The notes beneath the pieces are model-generated. The model searched no databases, was not told the origin of the DNA, and worked only from the letters and a program-made list of their open reading frames with translations. A stretch of 64,000 nucleotides of DNA from the NCBI GenBank assembly GCA_033239005.1, contig BSQZ01000070.1, forward strand, positions 1,195,617-1,259,616. Direction: 5' to 3'. Origin of the DNA: Lamellibrachia satsuma. Its lineage: Eukaryota > Annelida > Polychaeta > Sabellida > Siboglinidae. Shown here one piece after another: positions 9,617-61,739 of the stretch. Position 1 is the stretch's first letter, and every line of letters starts with the position of its first letter. The translations under genes and the position numbers were made by a program.

Positions 9617-9811
9617 TGTTGTGTATTTCGGATACTAAGTCTCGATCCGCGTTTTCAGTTAAACGTGTTTTGATACCGGAGACCCCGGGCGTTTTTATTT
9701 TGCTTGTATCCGTGGCGTGGTGCAGCCTTGTTGCGTTAATAAAGTTTCTGTCAACTGCGACATCGTTGGTTATTGTCAATTGCGATAACGTGAATTATTG
9801 GCAATGACGAC
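9617..9811 (+). repeat. Right LTR of Gypsy-2
   Basis: Direct repeat of 598-753, starting TGTTGTGTATTTCGG. The copy runs at least to GTCAATTG near 9,782. The next 30 bases, ending near GACGAC, have no left-LTR equivalent, so the true end is uncertain. AATAAT after it restores the LINE frame of position 597. Confidence 0.72.
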
Positions 9812-12042
<2,231 letters not shown>

Positions 12043-12188
12043 GCTATGCCATAGAAGATGTTAGACTAGCCGGTGTCTTTTGCCATGCCGTAGAAGATGC
12101 TGTCAGACTAGACCCGTGTCTTTGGCCATGCCGTAGAAGATGTTGTTAGATCAGACCCGATTCTTTGGCCATGCTGTAGAAGATGTTG
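12043..12188 (-). repeat. 43-bp tandem repeat of the ABCC stop-codon region
   Basis: Units start at about 12,043, 12,082, 12,125, 12,168 and 12,211; the last is the true end of the ABCC gene. Each unit on the minus strand can be read as a version of [12 protein letters not shown] plus stop. The extra copies lie just beyond the genuine stop, so they would be 3' UTR. Confidence 0.9.
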
Positions 12189-50434
<38,246 letters not shown>

Positions 50435-50602
50435 CTACAAGCGCACACCGAACACATTCATCGTGTAATTTGATTATCGTTTTTTTATGAGCATGGATTT
50501 GTGAAACATGATATGAAAGCGGGACATATTGCAGTTGGTGACACAGTAAAGAAGCTCGGAATGCTGTTACTATTCTGAACTAACTGTGCATGCTAATTGT
50601 TT

Positions 50603-50935
50603 TTAGAATGCACTGAGGCGTGTTTGAAGTGCATCCATTTGCGCGTCAAAATCGTTTATCGTTTGGATCAATCTCTGAATGTGACCCGTTATCCTCTGTG
50701 ATGAATCCCCATCGTTGACAATTGAATCTACGTCACTATTTTGTTTATCATTACTAGGGAATATAACATCTAGATCCTTTGTCGGAGATACTGAATCCAA
50801 GGAACCAGAAGTCCGCAGCATCTGTGTATGATGCGACCCGGCGATCTTTATAGTGAGGGAAAGTGGTTTTGGCCAGATCAGCAAGAGTTTTGTGGATGGT
50901 ACTCAGAACTTCTATATTGAAAAATACATATCATC
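50603..50935 (-). other. Unassigned coding-like stretch upstream of ABCC exon 2
   Basis: A 93-codon frame ending GHIQRLIQTINDFDAQMDAL, QTRLSAF, stop; polar with a helical end. A second open frame overlaps its upstream part (STIHKTLADLAKTTFPHYKD). It could be a last exon of another gene or a repeat remnant. It is not MRP-like, so it is not the missing exon 1. Confidence 0.3.
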
Positions 50936-51287
50936 TTACTAGTGAATTTCTCATGACATTGAGTTGCATCACTATTTATGAGGTCGTCTATGGAAAAATA
51001 TGCTATCCATAGACTTCTCACATCTAGCAATGACAACCTGATTAATCTTTTCCAGCGCTCTCATCATCCTTAAAGCGTGATGAGTCAGGAATAGGCCCAC
51101 ATCGAAATCCGACCCCGCAAATGAACGTTTGACCTTCAGGGTGAAAAGCTTTATTGTGTAGCAGCATAGCGAGCGCCTAGCTAATAAGCTAAGTGGTTAA
51201 AAACGACATGTCCCCCTTCCAATCCTGGACTCCCCTTTGAATCGGTATGACGCTTAATTAGGCTGGCATGACACACCAATCAAGCAC

Positions 51288-51573
51288 GTGAAACCTGCGG
51301 AGCATTCTATTGGCCAGCAGAGCACGCGGGAAACCTGCGGAGCATTCTATTGGCCAGCAGAGCACGCGGGAAACCTGCGGAGCATTCTATTGGCCAGCAG
51401 AGCACGCGGGAAACCTACGGAGCATTCTATTGGCCAGCAGAGCACGCGGGAAACCTGCGGAGCATTCTATTGGCCAGCAGAGCACGCGGGAAACCTGCGG
51501 AGCATTATATTGGCCAGCAGAGCACGCGGGAAACCTACGGAGCATTCTATTGGTCAGCAGAGCACGCGGGAAA
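51288..51573. repeat. 40-bp minisatellite, about 7 copies
   Basis: Unit AAACCTGCGGAGCATTCTAT then TGGCCAGCAGAGCACGCGGG, 40 bases, with one or two differences per copy. Because 40 is not a multiple of 3, several frames are open and give 97-158-codon false ORFs. The last copy runs into a non-repeat frame (SGTSAESAHPVRRHRKRKRT, stop 51,764). Confidence 0.95.
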
Positions 51574-52027
51574 ATGTGCAGGAGGAGCGAAGACTTTCGT
51601 TGATCTTCGCCAGAAGATCAACGAAAAGTTCGACTCTGGTTCCTGCCCCGGTTGAGAAAGCTAGTCTGAAGAAAGAGCAGCAGCAACCTGTTTCTGGAAC
51701 GTCGGCCGAGTCGGCCCACCCAGTCCGCCGACATCGAAAGCGAAAGCGGACACCATCGCCCTAGCCCATACATTCTTCAGATTCCATCTCAGACGTCACC
51801 GACTCAGACTCCCCAGCCGAAAATATAGAGTCTCAGATCCGCGCCAATGCGCAGCGCCAATCACCAGGTACTATCGCTTTGATATGGTCTGGGCGCAGTT
51901 AGGGGGGTGAGGTGACAGATAGGCTTAGAAAGCGTATCTTCACCAATGAATATTTCCCGCCGCACATTCTGCGTACTTACTATGACCTTGACACTTAGGA
52001 GGACCACTCCTCTCCCACCGCTCGAAC

Positions 52028-52215
52028 AAGTTACCCAGTAAGCGGTTTCTTCGGAGGATTTTCCACACACCGAGTTCCACCACAATATGGTTGACATATT
52101 CGTTCCGGGTATGTCAACATATCGTTCGTTATCATAGATAGCACACGGATTTCGGTTGGTGCATGGTTTCACCTATACACAGTCACACCACACACACACA
52201 CACACACACACCCAT

Positions 52216-52262
<47 letters not shown>

Positions 52263-54210
52263 CACACACAAACACACAAACACACACGCACTCACGCGCG
52301 CACGCACGCACGCACACACACAAACACACGCACACGCACGCACGCGCGCGCGCACGCGCGCACGCACGCACGCACATACACACACACACACAGACTGTAC
52401 GCTTTATCGACGACGACGAGCGCTTGATGTCATATGTCCCCGTCTCACCCCGTGGCGCCACCAGTTCAATGTCGGTGAACCGATAGAATCTTTGTTCAGT
52501 TGGCGTCCACTCGCGTTTCAATGGGCAACACGTCACCCACAGTATAGTCATTTTAGGTTTAGGCCGAGGGAAAAAACTCAGTCTACGTTCTAATGCGGCG
52601 TTCGTTCGGTGTCACGAAGTAACTTATGCGGACGTTTGGGATAAATTACGTAGGTCGTGACCATCGTAGAAAATACGCATATCGTTGTGAACAGTTGTAT
52701 GTAACTACGAACCACCCTTTGTACGAAGGATCACACCCCCGGTGAATGGGCCCCCGAACACGCCTACAATATGTCAGCCTCTGGTGCATGCAAAACTGAC
52801 GGGGATATGAAAAAACATACATTTGAATAGAACTGTAATAGTTACATTAAATGTATGTCAATGGAAGTTGGCCCATTTGTGGATGTTGAGTCATAACATT
52901 TAAAATTCCCATTTTAAGTATTATGTATTGATGCAAAGCATATTTACAAATGTCTTGCCTGGAGGGAAACAATTTCAGGCAATAAACCAGTTTAATAAAC
53001 CTTACACATAACATTTATTAACACAATAACAATTCTAGACATTATACAACACCATCATCACGCAGAACCACAACATGGTCAGATAACATGTGTGATTTCT
53101 TCTTCTTTGACAGAGCAGCCTGTCTAATGCAGTGTCTATTGTAAGTTCTGATAAACTACCAACATGAAATACGCTAAATACTAAAATTGTGCCGTTTAAA
53201 TAAGTACGCCATACACAACAATGTCAATTACGTCTCGTCTACTTCAAAAGATATATGTCTAAGAATGTTAACTGAATGTTACACGCTACTGCTTTATTTT
53301 ATTTGTTAACTGTTACGACAAATCGTGCAAACAAATAAACGTATAATCTCCTTCAAAAGATTTATGTCTGAGAATGTTAAACTGGGTACGCTCCTGCTTT
53401 ATTTTGTCGCATCCAATTGTCCATTACCGTGAGCTTTGACAAAAATAAACTCTCTACTGTAGGACTCTGGACACATATGTCATTGTAATGTTTGTGTAGT
53501 TATCAAGACGCCGTGAAGCCGAGGGGTTCAATGACCTGTTACGGGACGACCTCAAAATTCCAAAAGAAGAATTACAGTGTATTACCAACAACATACGAAT
53601 AAAGATTCCATAGTTTATTCACTATATCCCATCTTTATTAACCAGAGGTGACACTTTATTATCGCCCTTGGTGAATCCACCCGAACAAACATGGAATTGA
53701 ACATAATCTCAGTTGCAGCAGTAACCAATGAAATGCTTTACTAAGGTTTCAATCGCTCACATCCAGCACAGTCGTTTAGTTGTGGACAAGTAGCGGTTTA
53801 TCTAGCAAGTAATCTTCAGTAAATATTTTTAATCGCAATTGTACTAACAAAATGTTTTATTTCCCTGTTGTTACAAAAACACACAAACATACATGCACGC
53901 ACGCACGCGCGCGCGCGCACACACACCAGACGGCAAGGCTTGTGTATTGCCCAAGCGCAGTATATTAGTTAAATGTAGTATTTTTGATGAAACACTAACA
54001 CCGGGATGATATTTATGTAACTAGGGATACATAAACCAACATTTGTTCACATAACCACCAGGAGAAGTACTCAGACAATTAATGACCAGTGTGATTGACA
54101 TAAGAAATTTGTAAATTATTGGAAACTATGCTAATTGTAAATGTTATATAATAAAAAGGGAATAATTCCCGTGATTAAATAAATGTTACGACAAATCGTG
54201 CAAACAACTA
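52028..54210 (+). repeat. 2.2-kb duplicated segment, copy 1
   Basis: Matches 58,203-60,370 in the same orientation with indels. Anchors: TCCACACACCGAGTTCCACC (52,069), GGCGCCACCAGTTCAATGTC (52,454), CCACCCTTTGTAC, CAGAGCAGCCTGTCTAATGC (53,112), GGGAATAATTCCCGT (54,158). There are no protein homologies, so this may be a non-autonomous element or segmental duplication. It contains a GCTTTATTTTGT-type module repeated at 53,238, 53,345 and 54,220. Confidence 0.85.
52185..52395. repeat. (CA)n/(ACGC)n microsatellite
   Basis: Mixed CA, CACG and GCGC runs inside copy 1. Copy 2 has only a short CACACA/GGCACACTCACACA at 58,328-58,360. Confidence 0.95.
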
Positions 54211-54429
54211 TACGTATCATCTACTTCAAAAGATTTATATCTGAGAATGTTAAAGTGTTTACGTTCCTGCTTTATTTGGTTGCATCCAATTATCCATTAT
54301 CGTGAGCTTTGACACAATAAACACTCTACAACAAGACGCTCGACACAGACGCCATTGTAATGTTGGTTTAGCGATCAACGACTTTTGTGCTTTACTGCTG
54401 GCAAAAATATGTAATTTTATGGGCTAAGC

Positions 54430-55143
54430 AGTGCAAATGTGTTATACTCGGGAGATAATCGTGGTGTACAGATTGATCTATATAAATCGTGGTGTATATA
54501 AATGTAAATGTCAACCCACACTAAAGCATGGCTTAAAATGCTTGAGTAACTCCGTTATCCAAATGCAAGGGCTTGAATATGTACAGGGAAATTTACTGAA
54601 ACAACGTCTAGGATTTAGTAAACGATCTCACAATACCGAATTACTCAAAGTACTGAACATTGATTAGGCTCAGGTAATTGCAAAGACAAATTTATATAAT
54701 ATAACTTTTAAAAGGAAAGCCCCACACGGCGACTGGTGCAACAGCTGCTACAACATGTTATGCTTCATGGTGTATCTGTGCCTGGAATCCAGCTGAACAG
54801 GGCCGTATCTATGGGCGAGTCACCCAGTAAACGAGCTTTCTGCAATTCCAGTATCATAACAATGGCTCTATTAGACATCCTTTTTGCAAAGATAACTTCA
54901 CTTAGCCAAATACTTTGTAAAATGGGCTTACATAATTTATATTGAGTTTACATAATAAATCATGTCATTGTATTAATTTTCGCTGGTCATTTTACTAGTC
55001 GTTTTACTATTGTATCGCGTGTATCTTATATATGCGAAATTACGTGTATTAGAATGTTTCTTGTCCGGCAACGGAGTTTGAATAAAACAATAATAATAAT
55101 GCTCAACACGCATTAGATGTTTATTCCGTTACAACTGCGCTAA

Positions 55144-55181
<38 letters not shown>

Positions 55182-55880
55182 CAACAACTAAAATCCTGTT
55201 GAGATCCAAGCTCTGCAGCGCACCAAAACAAAAACGGTTAAGCAGTTCGTAATTGATCAGCAGTTCCAGTTGTAAACAGTTGGATTAGTACTCTGATGGA
55301 GCTATGGAGGATAAGCAAGTTTAAATAGGTGGGTTGTTAGTTCATGGTGAAATGTTGTTATATTTCTTACATACTTAACACTAACAAAGAGTGAGTACCA
55401 CAGAGTCAGTGCAGCAACTGAAAAAGATCTAGTTCTAGCATTTGTCTTAACACTCGGATCAAAAAATAGAATATAATTAGATGATCGAAGCCGTCTGGGC
55501 TGTCTTGCAGGGGTGAGCAGTGAATGTCAATATGCTAGTTGCTTGGATGAATGTGCTTGATAGGTAATTGTGCAAATCTCAAAATAATGCGATATCGGAC
55601 AGGGAGCCAATGCAATGATTTAAGAAGTAGTATTGAGTGAGAAAAACGAGGAGACCGGGTAACTACCCTTGTCAAACAAGTTTCAAGATGTCTTTAAGAG
55701 CAATATTATGATAAAGGAATTGCAATAGTCAAGTCTACGACTAACAAGAGCAGTTGCAATAGTTATGGCAACAGATGGACAATCTCTATAAGACACATCA
55801 AATAGCGGTCATCACCGTGTATCTTGTTGTAGACCCTAAAACGGCTACACGTACAGTTGTTTTGTCTGACTTTGTCTGAT
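54430..55880. other. Region without recognisable gene
   Basis: Contains an (AAT)n tract at 55,146-55,178. Bases 55,180-55,800 (GGAGCCAATGCAATGATTTA, GGAATTGCAATAGTCAAGTC) look like the 3' part of an old interspersed repeat, by resemblance only. Short open frames at 54,431 and 54,736 are unsupported. Confidence 0.45.
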
Positions 55881-55883
55881 TCG

Positions 55884-56060
55884 TGCCTTTGACCATGTCG
55901 TAGAAGATGATGTCAGACTAGACTCGGGTATTTCACAATTCCGTAGAGGATTATCTCAGACTAGACCCGCGTCTTTGGCCACGCCGTGGAAGATGACGTC
56001 AGACTAAATCCGTGTTTTTGGCCATGCCGTAGAATATGTTGTCATGCTGCAGCTGGCCGT
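55884..56060 (-). pseudogene. Stray ABCC C-terminal exon fragment with 43-bp array
   Basis: On the minus strand HDNIFYGMAKNTDLV and a stop (55,999-56,001) are followed by about three more 43-base copies of the same stop-codon region. The array is the same family as 12,043-12,232. No upstream NBD2 sequence is recognisable, so only the end of a C-terminal exon was copied or kept. A broken neighbour ABCC gene is possible. Confidence 0.72.
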
Positions 56061-56375
56061 TCGATATCACGTGTGGTCATGGTAACGCGAAGGTCAAGTG
56101 TAAGCCAGACAAGGGCGCGTCATCTAACATAACAAACGAGGTGTCATCTTGGATTTTAAATATACTCTTTGATGAGATATAGGGCATATATGTTAGAAAT
56201 ATAGTAATATAGTTTCTTTGCAGTTAGCCTCTTCCAAGGAAGTCCTAGCAGCCAGGCTGGTTACTTGGACTATTGCCATTGGTGTTGAGGTAGTAGATAT
56301 GATAGAGTCTGGCAAAATCATACTCGCTGAATATGTAGATTGTTTTCTTGTATTGTCTGTGACTGAGTGGCTGAG

Positions 56376-56405
56376 TGACTGACTGACTGACTGACTGACT
56401 GCGTA
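56376..56405. repeat. (GACT)n short tract
   Basis: Seven or so GACT copies. Confidence 0.85.
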
Positions 56406-57029
56406 TTGGTAACTGGCTTTATTTGGAACATGGTAGTTTCAGACTTTGCAATCATCTGATTGCATATCGAGAGTCCCAGTAACCAGCACTTTTGTCCACA
56501 CCCTCGTGTGTGTTGACTGTGGGCAGCAGGTAGATTAATTTACCCAATTACGTTCAAATATGAAGTTAATTTAATATATGAGTCTGTCGATTCATTGCTG
56601 ATTAATAACCAAAACGTGTGTGTGTTCGTAGGGTCAGTAAAAGCGCTTTAACACTGCACCCCTTGACATATATGTTATTCCAACACCAACTCGAATCGAC
56701 TCGACTCGATTCGACTGGGAGTACTCTTTATAGGCAATATATCTGTGTTCATATGTATCAATGCTGTGTGAACATTGTTTGCTAGACAGTGTGACAGCTG
56801 CTGTCAGACAATGTCCTCGCTTATCCCCATTATCTCCTCGTTCAAGTTGGTGACTTAAACGTAATAACCCTATTAGAGATTACTTAACCCTATAGCTTCG
56901 ACGCGGTGCTGCTCGGCTTCTCGAGGATTTAGGCACAACGGATGTTTGTCTTATTCTATTATATTGTGTTAATCACTACTGCAATTACACAGAAGAATAG
57001 TTTACACATACCTGATGTCATAATAGAAC

Positions 57030-57600
57030 ATTGTGTGTTAAAGAAATGTCCTCACCGGAGAGCTAATTTTACAGCTAAACCACGAAACCACTTTTTAGGA
57101 AATCTATGTACATTATGTTCCTAAAATGTCAATGTAGTATAATCTATTATGTTGAAAAATAACATTAATCACACAATTGGAACATTTATATTTTTATCCG
57201 TGGGATTTTGTGTGTACCCTTTAGGGATCATGCCCCAGTTAGACTTCCTGGTGTGTTACAGACGAATGTAGGGCACAGTAATTTTAGGTATGTGTCATTT
57301 AAAAAAAATCATCTGACATAACTGCATTTGAGCAGGCACATTGGCAGGTTTGCTGGTAGAACATGTTGGCAGTGTAACTGTGGATTTTTAGATGATTTCA
57401 ATAGGCGGAAGGATTTTTGGGAATTTTGTCCTAACCAGAGTGCTAATTTTACAGCTAAACCAGGAAACCACTTTTTAGGAAATCTATATAGCAATGTGTT
57501 CCTAAAATGTCATCTATTGTGTTGAGAAATAACATTAACCGCACAATTGGTATATTTACAATTTTTATCCGTGGGATTTTGTGTGTGTACCCTTTACGTG
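57030..57600 (+). repeat. Pair of about 190-bp direct repeats, 405 bases apart
   Basis: GCTAATTTTACAGCTAAACC (57,061; again 57,441), CCACTTTTTAGGAAATCTAT, and TTTTTATCCGTGGGATTTTG (57,193; 57,567). Part recurs at 61,015-61,070. No coding match. Confidence 0.85.
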
Positions 57601-57602
57601 AA

Positions 57603-58060
57603 TGCGTCACCATGTCATCGGCGACACCATTGGCTGCCTACCACTCTATGTTGGACACTGTAAAGATTGTTCTGTGTCACCTGACACAATATGCTTAACC
57701 CCTGTTTGTGTTACAATACGAATTGCCTTATTTGGACACGTCAGGATGAGAAGAGTCGATATGATGTCGGGAGAATAAACCAATAATTTAACAAGCATTA
57801 ATAAAATTCCATCCAAAGCAACAATGAAACCCAACATCGCAAGTGGCCAACGAAGCAGTGACAGCGTGTTATTATGGAAGCGTTCACCATTCATCTCAAA
57901 CGTCAGCCGTGAGCTCGCGTGTGTCAGTTAAATTAATGATGTAACATATAAACCAATGTACATAGCTGACGATATCTCAATCAGTTGTGATGCTGCGTGT
58001 GCTAATTTAAACTACAACTAGTTCTACTCTTGCCAATACGATATGGCTATGCTTGATCAT
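57603..58060 (+). repeat. Module repeated at 61,060-61,515
   Basis: ATGTCATCGGCGACACCATT, GGACACTGTAAAGATTGTTC, GTTATTATGGAAGCGTTCAC and TCTTGCCAATACGATATGGC are shared. Same orientation as the second copy. Frames within it are not conserved as protein. Confidence 0.85.
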
Positions 58061-58202
58061 TGAAAGTTAGGTAGTGATCAGTGTTTTTATGCAACGACAA
58101 GGGTATATTTCCCGGAAACAGTTTGTCTTGCGACAGTCCGTGGCAGACGGGCACGCGGACTGTAAAGTCAAACTGCACGCATGGACGCATGCATGCACCC
58201 AC

Positions 58203-60370
58203 GACTTACCCAGAAAGCGTAGTCTACGGACGAGTTTCCACACACCGAGTTCCACCATATTATGGTCGACATCTTCGTTCCGGGTATGTCAACAGATCGT
58301 TGGTTATCATAGGTAGCACACGGAATTCAGGCACACTCACACACAGGCACACTCACACAGACTGTGCGCTTTATCGACGAGCGCTAGATATAACATGTCC
58401 CAGTCTGACAGTGGCGCCACCAGTTCAATGTCGGTGAACCAGTCTTTGTTCAGGGGTCATGATGACAGCGGCTGGTAAAACAATTTAGAATTTTGGATGG
58501 TCACGTTTTCTTATAATTATGCGAAGCGTTAACATTGCCACCAATGGGAAATATAACTGTATCCTAAATCGTTCAGTTGGCGTCCACTCGCGTTTCAATA
58601 GGCAAAACGTCACCCATAATCTAGTCACTTTAAGTTTAGGCCGAGCGAAAAGAACTCAGCCTACCACTAATTGCATGTTAGGCAAGTATGATGTTTCTAC
58701 GTTTTAATGCAGCGTTCGGTGTCACCATGGACTTATATTTGTTTTTATTTATTTAAATATATGTCCATGGTGTCACGAAATAACTTATGCGGACGTTTGG
58801 GATAAATTACGTAGCGCGTGACCCTCGTAGAAAACACGAATATCGTTGTGAACAGTTGTATGTAACTACGAACCACCCTTTGTACAAAGGATCACACCCC
58901 CGGTGAATGGGCCCCCGAACAGGCCTACAACATGTCAGCCTCTGGTGCTTGCGAAACTGACGAGGATATGAGGGAACAAACAAACATATATTTGAATAGA
59001 ACTGTAATAGTTACATTAAATGTATGTCAATGAAAGTTGGCCCATTGGTGGATTTTGAGTCATAACATTTAAAATTCCCATTTTAAGTATTATGTATTGA
59101 TGCAAAGTATAACACACGTTGTCACACATACGTTTACAAATGTCGTGCCTGGAGGGAAACAATTTCAGGCAACAAACCAGTTTAATAAACCTTACACATA
59201 ATATATATCAACACAATAACAATTCTAGACATTATACAACACCATCATCATGCAGAATCATAGCGTGGCCTTATAACATCTGTGATTTTGTCTTCTTTGA
59301 CAGAGCAGCCTGTCTAATGCAGTGTAAGTTCTGATAAACTACCAACATGAAATACGCTAAATACTAAAATTGTGCCGTTTAAATAAGTACGCCATACACA
59401 ACAATGTCAATTACGTCTCGTCTACTTCAAAAGATTTATGTCTGAGAATATGAACTGAATGTTACACGCTACTGCTTTATTTTGTTGCATCTAATTATAC
59501 ATTACTGTGGGCTTTGACAAACAATAAACACTCTACTGTTGGACTCTGGACACAGATGTCGTTGTACTGTTTGTGTGGTTATAAAGACGCCGTGAAGCCG
59601 AGGGGTTCAATGACCTGTTTGCCTCGTTGCTGGCAAAAAACCGCGACTGGCCAAGGACGTAGGAGGCAGGCGATGTCGGCGCGAGCAGAATTAGAAGTTT
59701 TTGTTGTTGAACAATCTATCACAGTTACGGGACGACCTCAAAATTCCAAAATAAGAATTACAGTGTATTACCAACAACATACGAATAAAGATTCCATAGT
59801 TTATTCACTATAGCCCATCTTCATTAACCCGACGTGACACTGTATTATCGCCCTTGGTGAATCCACCCGAACAAACATGGAATTGAACATAATCCCAGTT
59901 GCAGCAGTATCCAATTAAATGCTTTACTAATGTTTCAATCGCTCACATCCAGCACAGTCGTTTAGTTGTGGGCAAGTAGCGGTTTATCTAGCAAGTAATC
60001 TTCAGTAAATGTATTTTTTTTGTAATCGCAATTGTACTAACAAAATGTTTTATTTCCCTGTTGTTACAAACAAACACAACGCACGCACGCACGCACGCAC
60101 GCACGCACACGCACGCACACACACGCACACCAGACGGCACGTCTTGTGTATTGCCCAAGCGCAGTATATTGGTTAAATGTAGTATTTGTGATGAATACAT
60201 AAACCAACATTTGTTCACATAACCATCAGGAGAAATACTCAGACAATTAATGACCAGTGTGATTGAGATCAGCAATTTGTAAGTTATTGAAAACGATACT
60301 AATTGTAAATGTCAAAAAAGGGAATAATTCCCGTAATTATATAAATGTTACGGCAAAGCGTGCAAACAAA
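58203..60370 (+). repeat. 2.2-kb duplicated segment, copy 2
   Basis: Partner of 52,028-54,210. It has an extra stretch at about 58,448-58,565 and a 90-bp insert at about 59,615-59,725, and lacks part of the repeat module near 53,300. The beginning (58,060-58,320) recurs a third time at 60,450-60,780. Confidence 0.85.
60077..60130. repeat. (ACGC)n microsatellite
   Basis: ACGC/ACAC tract in copy 2; copy 1 has a shorter GCGC tract at 53,893-53,925. Confidence 0.93.
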
Positions 60371-60449
60371 TAATATATACATTAAAAATTCATTTGCTTT
60401 TATTTGGTCTCATCTTATTATTCCTTGAAAGAGGGTAAACTTGTCTGCT

Positions 60450-60780
60450 GGATTATTGAAAGTTAGGCAGTGACCATTGCTTCAATGCAGAAGCAAGAGT
60501 TTATTACCTATGCAGTTAGTCCTGAACTAAGAGATAGACCATATCAGACGGGCACATGCACTGTATAGTCAACATGCACGCACGCATGCACGCACATACG
60601 CACACAAGCACGCAGGAACACATGTACGAACCTACGCACGCACGCACGCACGCACGCACAAATTTCCCATCAAGCGTCGTCTGCGGACGAGTTTCCACAC
60701 ATGGAGTTCCACCATATTATGGGTCGATATCTTCAATCCGAGTATGTCAACAGATCATTCGTTATCTTAGGTAGGACAAG
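60450..60780 (+). repeat. Third copy of the 58,060-58,320 module
   Basis: ATTGAAAGTTAGGCAGTGA (60,456), AAGCGTCGTCTGCGGACGAG, TTTCCACACA-x-GGAGTTCCACC and TATGTCAACAGATCATTCGT match 58,060-58,320 in order. A (CACG) tract sits between, longer than in copy 2. Confidence 0.82.
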
Positions 60781-60802
60781 GAGTTATATTATGTAAAGCT
60801 AA

Positions 60803-60936
60803 CACACACACACGCACACGCACACGCACACGCACCGCACCGCACCGCACCGCACAAACCGCGCACACACACCGCGCGCACACACCGCGCACACACACCG
60901 CGCACACACACACACACACACACCGCGCACACACAC

Positions 60937-61013
<77 letters not shown>
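60803..61013. repeat. (CA)n with (CGCA)n interruptions
   Basis: About 210 bases; three false CVCV frames on the minus strand. Confidence 0.97.
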
Positions 61014-61014
<1 letters not shown>

Positions 61015-61515
61015 TATCCTCACCAGAGTGCTAAACGTCGAAACCACTTTTAGTAAATCGAAGTCAACATGTCATCGGCGATACCATTGGCTGCCTGCCA
61101 CTCTATATTGGACACTGTAAAGATTGTTCTATGTCACCCTGACAAAACATGCTTAACCCCTGTTTGTGTTACAATACGAATTGCCTTCTTTGGACACATC
61201 AGGATGAGAAGGATCAATATGTCGTCGGGAAATAAGGGAATAAACCAACACCAACGAAATAATTTAACAATTATTTTCGATCCAAAGCAACAATGAAACT
61301 CAACATGTCAAGTGGCTAACGAAATAGTGACAGCGTGTTATTATGGAAGCGTTCACCATCTCAAACGTCAGCCGTGATCTCGCGTATGTCAATTAAATTA
61401 ATGATGTGACATGTAAACCAATATACATAACTGACGATATCCCAGTCAGTTGTGATGCTGTGTGTGCCAATTTAGAGTACAACTAGCCCTATTCTTGCCA
61501 ATATGATATGGCCAT
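61015..61515 (+). repeat. Second copy of the 57,420-58,060 module
   Basis: See 57,603-58,060. It begins with TCCTCACCAGAGTGCTAAAC, a truncated form of the 57,425 repeat, right after a CA tract. Confidence 0.83.
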
Positions 61516-61584
61516 GCTATTTGCGTCCATACTCAAAACTTGCGTACGCAGTTCTATGAAATTGGGTAACTTATAATACATATA

Positions 61585-61590
<6 letters not shown>

Positions 61591-61630
<40 letters not shown>

Positions 61631-61680
61631 TGCATACATACATACATACATACATACCATACATACATACATACATTACG
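61591..61680. repeat. (TA)n then (CATA)n microsatellite
   Basis: About 38 bases of TA followed by ten ATAC/CATA copies. Confidence 0.95.
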
Positions 61681-61739
61681 TTGCGGATTTAATCGTCCGT
61701 GGCTTGCTTTCTTGGCAAATTCCTTCAATGTTCGTTTGA

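Noticed and set aside
50603..50884. Missing first exon of ABCC
   Set aside because: It ends in a stop codon rather than a phase 0 donor and is not like an MRP N-terminus.
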